From positions 1 through 58,110 of the forward strand of contig JAOIST010000003.1 in NCBI GenBank assembly GCA_028222435.1: a stretch of 58,110 nt of DNA, in the 5' to 3' direction. The position numbers were made by a program, and so were the translations under genes. Positions 53,525 through 58,110 of this stretch are shown in pieces; position 1 is the first letter of the stretch, and each line of letters begins with the position of its first letter. This DNA comes from Candidatus Pelagibacter sp. GTDB lineage: Bacteria > Pseudomonadota > Alphaproteobacteria > Pelagibacterales > Pelagibacteraceae. Below the pieces are notes generated by a model. That model did no database searches, was not told where the DNA came from, and was given only the letters and a program-made list of their open reading frames with translations.

Positions 53525-55378
53525 CTACTGTTTACCAAGGATTGGTTTACCCGTTGGTATTCTAGTGTCATCAACCATCTTTTGAATAGTTGGGCTTGGC
53601 TCTTTAGTCATTAAACTAACGACAACCATTACCACTAAACAAATTGGTGCACCGATTAAACCAAATCTTAAGTGATCGATACCTAAGAATGGAGTATTTG
53701 TTACACCCCAGATAGCATTTGAGAATTTAGGGAATACCCATAATAGGTAAAATAACCCTGAACCAATTCCCGTGATGATACCGGCAATAGCACCTTGTCT
53801 AGTAGCTCTCTTCCACCATACACCAAGTACAAGTGGGAAGAATAAGCCTGACATAGCAAAGTCAAATGCCCAAGCAACCGAACCTAAGATACTTGTTAGC
53901 CTGAAAGAGGCTATATAAGCACCAGCAGCTCCGATTATTACTAACAGCACACGCGCAACTAAAAGTCTCTTACGAGTATCCGCTTTTGGATCAATGATTT
54001 TGTAGTAAATATCATGTGATAAAGCGTTTGAAATCGCAAGTACAAGACCATCAGCAGTTGACATGGCAGCAGCCATACCACCAGCAAACACAAGTCCTGA
54101 GATTACGAACGGTAGTCCCGCTACTTCTGGAGTAGCTAATACTACAACGTCACCTCTCATAAACCATTCGTTTAACTGAAGTATACCGTCACCATTAAAG
54201 TCTGCGATAAATACTTGTTTAACTTCAGACCATCTTTGTACCCATTCTAATGACTGAACTTCAGAAATTGATTTTCCGATAATTCCAGTCGGTAGATTTG
54301 GATCCATTAATGACAACTTAGACAATGTTGCTAACATAGGCGCTGAAGAGTAAAGCAAGAATATAAAGAATAGTGACCAAGCCACTGATTTTCTTGCTGA
54401 TCTCACAGTAGGAGTAGTAAAGTATCTCATAAGAATATGAGGTAACGATGCAGTTCCCACCATCATACAAATCGCTAACGATAAGTATTTCCAGACAGCC
54501 ATTCCACCTTCAGGTACTCCAGAGTGAGAGCCAGAGATATATTTCAATCCTCCTGGTACTCCCGCTGCTTTAATATCTGCGGCGCTGTTTTTAACTAGTC
54601 CAAATTGTTGTTCAAGTTCACCAAGTCTTGCAACTTCATCACCTAACATTAAGTGAGGGAATACTCCGCCACCAACTTTACTACTAATCCAGAATACTGG
54701 TAGCAGGTAAGCAATGATTAATACAATGTATTGAGCAACCTGAGTCCAAGTTACAGCTCTCATTCCACCTAGCATTGAACAGATAAGAATACTTATTAAT
54801 CCTACCCATACACCTAGTTCAAATGGAATTCCAAGAGCTCTAGAAGCAATTGTACCCGTAGCATTAATTTGCGCTGTCACGTAAGTAAATGATGCTATGA
54901 AAAGCACGAATACTGCGCAAGCTCTTACGAGATTACCACCGTATCGTGTTCCGATAAAATCAGGAACAGTGTAACATCCAAATTTTCTTAGGTACGGAGC
55001 CATTAAAGTCGCAACAAGTACATATCCACCTGTCCAACCTACTAAGAAGGCCATATAAGTATAACCACCAAAGTAAACACCGCCCGCTAAGGCTACGAAT
55101 GAAGCACCTGACATCCAGTCAGCTGCTGTCGCCATCCCGTTAAACACGGTTGGCACTTGTCTTCCTGCAACATAGTAGGCATCTACTTGTATGGTTCTAG
55201 ATAAATAACCAATTAAGGCATAAATCAAAACCGTGAAAGCCACGAACATCACTCCGATGTTTTTAGCTGACACACCTGCTTGCTCCGCAATAGCCATCAA
55301 GATGATGAATACTAAGAAGCCTCCAGTGTAGGTCCCGTATATTTTAGGAAGGTTTTTTACAAAATCTCCTTTAAACAT
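53525..55378 (-). CDS. Sodium:solute symporter, ActP-type (acetate-like)
   Basis: 617 residues with about 13 membrane helices, in the SSS family. The N-terminal SRTIQVDAYYVAGRQVPTVF and MATAADWMSGASFVALAGG carry the sodium-site signature. VAFFIASFTYVTAQINATGTIASRALG-type helices and AAAMSTADGLVLAISNALSHDIY are also conserved. The cytosolic loop about 245-285 is longer than in ActP. The partner DUF4212 gene upstream and acs nearby point to acetate or a related short carboxylate. Codons are richer in G and C than the neighbours', suggesting high expression. Its ATG overlaps the DUF4212 stop (TAATG). Confidence 0.9.
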   Translation of the reverse strand: MFKGDFVKNLPKIYGTYTGGFLVFIILMAIAEQAGVSAKNIGVMFVAFTVLIYALIGYLSRTIQVDAYYVAGRQVPTVFNGMATAADWMSGASFVALAGGVYFGGYTYMAFLVGWTGGYVLVATLMAPYLRKFGCYTVPDFIGTRYGGNLVRACAVFVLFIASFTYVTAQINATGTIASRALGIPFELGVWVGLISILICSMLGGMRAVTWTQVAQYIVLIIAYLLPVFWISSKVGGGVFPHLMLGDEVARLGELEQQFGLVKNSAADIKAAGVPGGLKYISGSHSGVPEGGMAVWKYLSLAICMMVGTASLPHILMRYFTTPTVRSARKSVAWSLFFIFLLYSSAPMLATLSKLSLMDPNLPTGIIGKSISEVQSLEWVQRWSEVKQVFIADFNGDGILQLNEWFMRGDVVVLATPEVAGLPFVISGLVFAGGMAAAMSTADGLVLAISNALSHDIYYKIIDPKADTRKRLLVARVLLVIIGAAGAYIASFRLTSILGSVAWAFDFAMSGLFFPLVLGVWWKRATRQGAIAGIITGIGSGLFYLLWVFPKFSNAIWGVTNTPFLGIDHLRFGLIGAPICLVVMVVVSLMTKEPSPTIQKMVDDTRIPTGKPILGKQ

Positions 55379-55635
55379 TAGTCGTCCTCTCTTTCTGAGA
55401 ACCCGTGTTCTTCGTCGATTTTCTCTTGCTTGTTAGCAGTCCAAAACAATATTATTACGAACGCAAGAAGTGATCCTTGTGCCGTCATATAATATGCTAA
55501 TGGGTACCCAAGAAAAGACATCGTGTTTAGTTCAGAACCAAACATGAAGATTACTAATGAAAAGAAAAACCAAAGAACCAATGTAACGATCATATGGTTC
55601 TTAGTCTTATTCCAATAAGCGTCTTTGTTAGACAT
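55378..55635 (-). CDS. DUF4212 symporter subunit
   Basis: 85 residues with two membrane helices: IVTLVLWFFFSLVIFMFGSEL and YYMTAQGSLLAFVIILFWTANK. The N-terminus YWNKTKNHMIVT and the charged tail KIDEEHGFSEREDD are typical. DUF4212 proteins are small partners of ActP-type symporters and are encoded just ahead of them. The Shine-Dalgarno AGGGGG precedes the ATG. An 18-base palindrome lies 20 bases upstream. Confidence 0.94.
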   Translation of the reverse strand: MSNKDAYWNKTKNHMIVTLVLWFFFSLVIFMFGSELNTMSFLGYPLAYYMTAQGSLLAFVIILFWTANKQEKIDEEHGFSEREDD

Positions 55636-55655
55636 ATTTCCCCCTATTATTTTTA

Positions 55656-55673
55656 ACTTTTTACGTAAAAAGT
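55656..55673. promoter_or_regulatory. 18-base perfect palindrome ahead of the symporter operon
   Basis: ACTTTTTACGTAAAAAGT is a perfect dyad 20 bases upstream of the DUF4212 start. As RNA it would fold into a 7-pair stem with an ACGU loop just before the ribosome site; as DNA it is a candidate operator. The rest of the 149-base gap to the divergent hypothetical gene shows no other structure. Confidence 0.5.
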
Positions 55674-55784
55674 ACTTTATTGTTGCGAAGCATACTCATT
55701 ATGAGTTGAATTAAAAGCGAAAAAAACCCCACAAAACCAGTTTGAAATGCTATATCAGCACAATATAAAGGATTTAAATACAAC

Positions 55785-56414
55785 GTGAAATTGAAAATCA
55801 AAGAAATTGTAAACACCCTAAAAGCTATAAGGGAATATCTGTTCCCAGTTGAAAAGCTTACAAGCTATTTTAAAAGTATTAATTCTAAGGAAGATCTTCA
55901 AAAATTTATTCAACAAAGATCAGCTCACATAACTCAAAACACTCTTTATGGTTATTTGAAAACTCGAATGGGACATAAATTTACAATTATGGTTGATGAT
56001 GAAGTTTTTTCTAATTCAATAAATTTAGCGAAGTGGAACATATATATGATTGCTTTGGCAGATTGTGCGTTTTACACTTTTTCATACTTAATAAATGAAA
56101 AAGATCTAAAAGAAAATAATTGCAAGGAAATTTATCTTAATATCATAAGCAGTGAAAAAGAAAACGGTCTAAGCGATGAAATTTTTGAAAAAGCAAAAAA
56201 AGAATTTTTACAAAGACATGAAAGAGTTGACTTTAAAACTTATTATTTAGAAAATCCCTTTCAGGAAAGTTGTTCAGCACTTTACAGCTGGTCACCTGTA
56301 GCTGATGAATTAAAAATATTAGATGAAAAAATTGTTTTAAATTCAATGAGCTTAAAGTGGAACCTAATAGTAGGTGAATTTAAAAAATTAACAAAAAACT
56401 TAAAGTTTAATTAA
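55785..56414 (+). CDS. Hypothetical protein between the symporter and acs
   Basis: 209 residues from the GTG at 55785 (AAAGGA at 55768-55773 may serve as ribosome site). Mostly helical, cytosolic, no signal peptide or membrane helix. Visible features are [20 protein letters not shown] (about 55-74), [15 protein letters not shown], and two tryptophans late in the chain ([17 protein letters not shown]). I do not recognise a family. Its stop is shared with acs (TTAA) and it faces the symporter operon; the neighbourhood suggests acetate metabolism, but that is inference. Confidence 0.75.
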   Translation: MKLKIKEIVNTLKAIREYLFPVEKLTSYFKSINSKEDLQKFIQQRSAHITQNTLYGYLKTRMGHKFTIMVDDEVFSNSINLAKWNIYMIALADCAFYTFSYLINEKDLKENNCKEIYLNIISSEKENGLSDEIFEKAKKEFLQRHERVDFKTYYLENPFQESCSALYSWSPVADELKILDEKIVLNSMSLKWNLIVGEFKKLTKNLKFN

Positions 56415-58110
56415 TCTTTATTTTGTCTATTCTCAACCAATGAAGCCACAACACTTGGATCAGCTAAAGTAGTGGTATCACCTAAATTGTCAGGTTCGTT
56501 AGCTGCAATCTTCCTTAAAATTCTTCTCATGATTTTACCCGATCTTGTTTTCGGCAATCCCGGTGCAAATTGAATAACGTCTGGATAACAGATAGGACCA
56601 ATTTGTTTTCTAACCCATTGTTTTAAATCTCTTTCTAAATCTCCCGTAGGATTTTCTCCAACATTTAAAGTAACGTAGCAATACAAACCATTTCCTTTTA
56701 TGCTATGTGGAAAACCAACTACAGCAGCTTCAGCAACTTTTGGGTGAGCGACAAAAGCACTTTCAATTTCAGCTGTTCCAAGATTATGACCAGAAACTAT
56801 AATAACATCATCTACTCTTCCAGTTATCCAGTAATAGCCATCTTTATCTCTTTTACAACCATCCCCAGTAAAATATTTTCCATCAAATTGAGAGAAGTAA
56901 GTATCTATAAATCTTTGATGATCACCATAAACGGTTCTCATTTGACCTGGCCAAGAAATAGCCATACACAATCTTCCTTGACCCTCACCTTTAATTATTT
57001 TTCCATCTTTATTTACTAAAACAGGTTTGATTCCGTAGAATGGTTTCGTTGCTGAACCTGGTTTTAAATCAATAGCTCCTGGTTGAGGTGCAATTAATAT
57101 TCCACCTGTTTCGGTTTGCCACCAAGTATCAACGATAGGACATCGAGAGTCACCAACTGTTTTATAATACCACATCCACGCTTCAGGATTTATAGGCTCA
57201 CCAACTGTACCTAATAACTTTAAAGATTTTCTGCTTGTTTTTTTAACTGGTCCATCCCCCTCTCTCATTAAAGCACGAATTGCAGTAGGGGCTGTATAGA
57301 ATGTATTAACTTTATATTTATCTACTATTTGCCACCATCTAGAATTATCTGGATAATTTGGAACGCCTTCAAACATAATAGTAGTAGCACCATTAGCTAG
57401 TGGACCGTAAATAATATAACTATGACCCGTCACCCAGCCAATGTCAGCTGTACACCAATAAATATCGTTAGGTTTATAATCAAAAATATATTGATGTGTC
57501 ATTGAGGCATAAACCATATAACCACCCGTTGTATGCAAAACTCCTTTTGGTTTACCCGTGGATCCTGATGTGTAAAGTATAAACAATGGATCCTCTGCTC
57601 CCATTTCTTCAGGGTCACATTTTGTTGGGGCTGAAGAAATTAATTTTTTATAAGAAACGTCTCTTTCATTATTCCAGTTGACTTGATTACCTGTTCTTTC
57701 AATTACAACACATTTTTTTACGTTGGGACATTGTTGTAGAGCTTCATCTGCAATTTTTTTAAGAGGAATTATTTTTCCTCCTCTAACCCCTTCATCTGCG
57801 GTAATTAAATACTCTGACTCACAATCAGTTATTCTTGTTGCAATTGAGTCTGGTGAAAAGCCGCCAAAAATAATTGAGTGTACAGCGCCTATTCTTGCAC
57901 AAGCAAGCATTACGTAAGCTAGCTCGGGTATCATAGTTAAGTAAATTGTAACTCGGTCACCTTTTTGAACACCTAAACTTTTAAGTCCATTAGCTGCTTT
58001 ACAGACATTTTGATGTAATTCTCTGTAAGAAATTTTTTTAGAATCAGCTGGATCATCACCCACCCAGATAATTGCAGTTTTACTTGGATTTTTTTTTAGG
58101 TGTCTATCAA
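56411..58110 (-). CDS. acs: Acetyl-CoA synthetase (5' end beyond the window)
   Basis: About 566 residues of the C-terminal part are visible; the frame runs through the window edge ([14 protein letters not shown]), so the N-terminus lies outside. It activates acetate with ATP and CoA via acetyl-AMP. The AMP-binding P-loop [46 protein letters not shown] and the [12 protein letters not shown] tail with the catalytic (and acetylatable) lysine are intact. The gene is convergent with the hypothetical gene, next to the ActP-type symporter. Confidence 0.98.
   Translation of the reverse strand, partial: DRHLKKNPSKTAIIWVGDDPADSKKISYRELHQNVCKAANGLKSLGVQKGDRVTIYLTMIPELAYVMLACARIGAVHSIIFGGFSPDSIATRITDCESEYLITADEGVRGGKIIPLKKIADEALQQCPNVKKCVVIERTGNQVNWNNERDVSYKKLISSAPTKCDPEEMGAEDPLFILYTSGSTGKPKGVLHTTGGYMVYASMTHQYIFDYKPNDIYWCTADIGWVTGHSYIIYGPLANGATTIMFEGVPNYPDNSRWWQIVDKYKVNTFYTAPTAIRALMREGDGPVKKTSRKSLKLLGTVGEPINPEAWMWYYKTVGDSRCPIVDTWWQTETGGILIAPQPGAIDLKPGSATKPFYGIKPVLVNKDGKIIKGEGQGRLCMAISWPGQMRTVYGDHQRFIDTYFSQFDGKYFTGDGCKRDKDGYYWITGRVDDVIIVSGHNLGTAEIESAFVAHPKVAEAAVVGFPHSIKGNGLYCYVTLNVGENPTGDLERDLKQWVRKQIGPICYPDVIQFAPGLPKTRSGKIMRRILRKIAANEPDNLGDTTTLADPSVVASLVENRQNKD

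Noticed and set aside
1..58110. Mobile elements, prophage, CRISPR arrays or riboswitches
   Set aside because: No transposase, integrase, phage gene, regularly spaced repeat array or recognisable riboswitch core was seen on reading both strands.

Overview
The window is a gene-dense, very AT-rich bacterial chromosome segment. It almost certainly comes from a SAR11-clade alphaproteobacterium (Candidatus Pelagibacter or a close relative). The evidence is the strong A/T bias (lysine, asparagine and isoleucine dominate the proteins), near-zero spacers, a parAB-rsmG-mnmG-mnmE block, a maf-aroE-coaE-dnaQ block back to back with hemE, a SAR11-style porin, and the typically alphaproteobacterial DUF3576-leuS-lptE-holA string. 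I see no insertion sequence, prophage, integrase, CRISPR array or plasmid gene. The window is core chromosome, not an accessory island.

Layout. 1-9.1 kb: an edge-cut unknown gene, nfu, trpS and murJ on the minus strand, malic enzyme on plus, then dolP-like/rsmI back to back with an LpoA-like binding protein, and rdgB. 9.1-15.4 kb: grpE-dnaK-dnaJ, a 56-residue membrane microprotein, dapB, nth and a PfkB kinase. 15.4-17.8 kb: a 35-residue ArfA-like gene coupled to a winged-helix regulator, a YkuD protein, a YggS-type PLP protein and a diverged ThiE-like gene. 17.8-23.6 kb: porin, then DUF3576 lipoprotein-leuS-lptE-holA. 23.5-30.1 kb: parB-parA-rsmG-mnmG-mnmE and a UbiH-like flavoprotein, with two parS-like sites inside rsmG. 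30.2-36.7 kb: ftsK-lolA facing GNAT-HIT-hisE-hisF-hisA-hisH-hisB. 36.8-44.0 kb: hslVU, Smr, Tim44-like, fxsA-secB, dnaQ-coaE-aroE-maf-ppsR. 44.0-48.0 kb: a candidate replication origin, then hemE-hemH-hemJ-rho. 48.0-58.1 kb: Lon N-domain protein, tRNA-Gly(GCC), phhB, purH, a heparinase-like gene, rpe, a YggT-like protein, a DUF4212/ActP-type symporter pair, an unknown gene and acs (5' end beyond the window).

How it works together. The parAB/parS cluster, the strand switch at hemE and DnaA-box-like repeats in the 269-base ppsR-hemE gap point to an origin-proximal region. Acetate uptake (symporter pair) lies beside acetate activation (acs). Chaperone genes carry heat-shock-type promoter matches ahead of dnaK and hslV.

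Gene packing is extreme. Several divergent pairs have touching or overlapping start codons, and several convergent pairs share their stop codons. Gene-free stretches over 300 bases do not occur. The longest are 44004-44272 (candidate oriC), 18874-19086 (porin and DUF3576 promoters), 55636-55784 (symporter promoter with an 18-base palindrome) and 48682-48864 (holds the tRNA).

The most novel item I found is the 35-codon ArfA-like ribosome-rescue candidate at 15397-15504, which starts with TTG inside the stop of a regulator gene.
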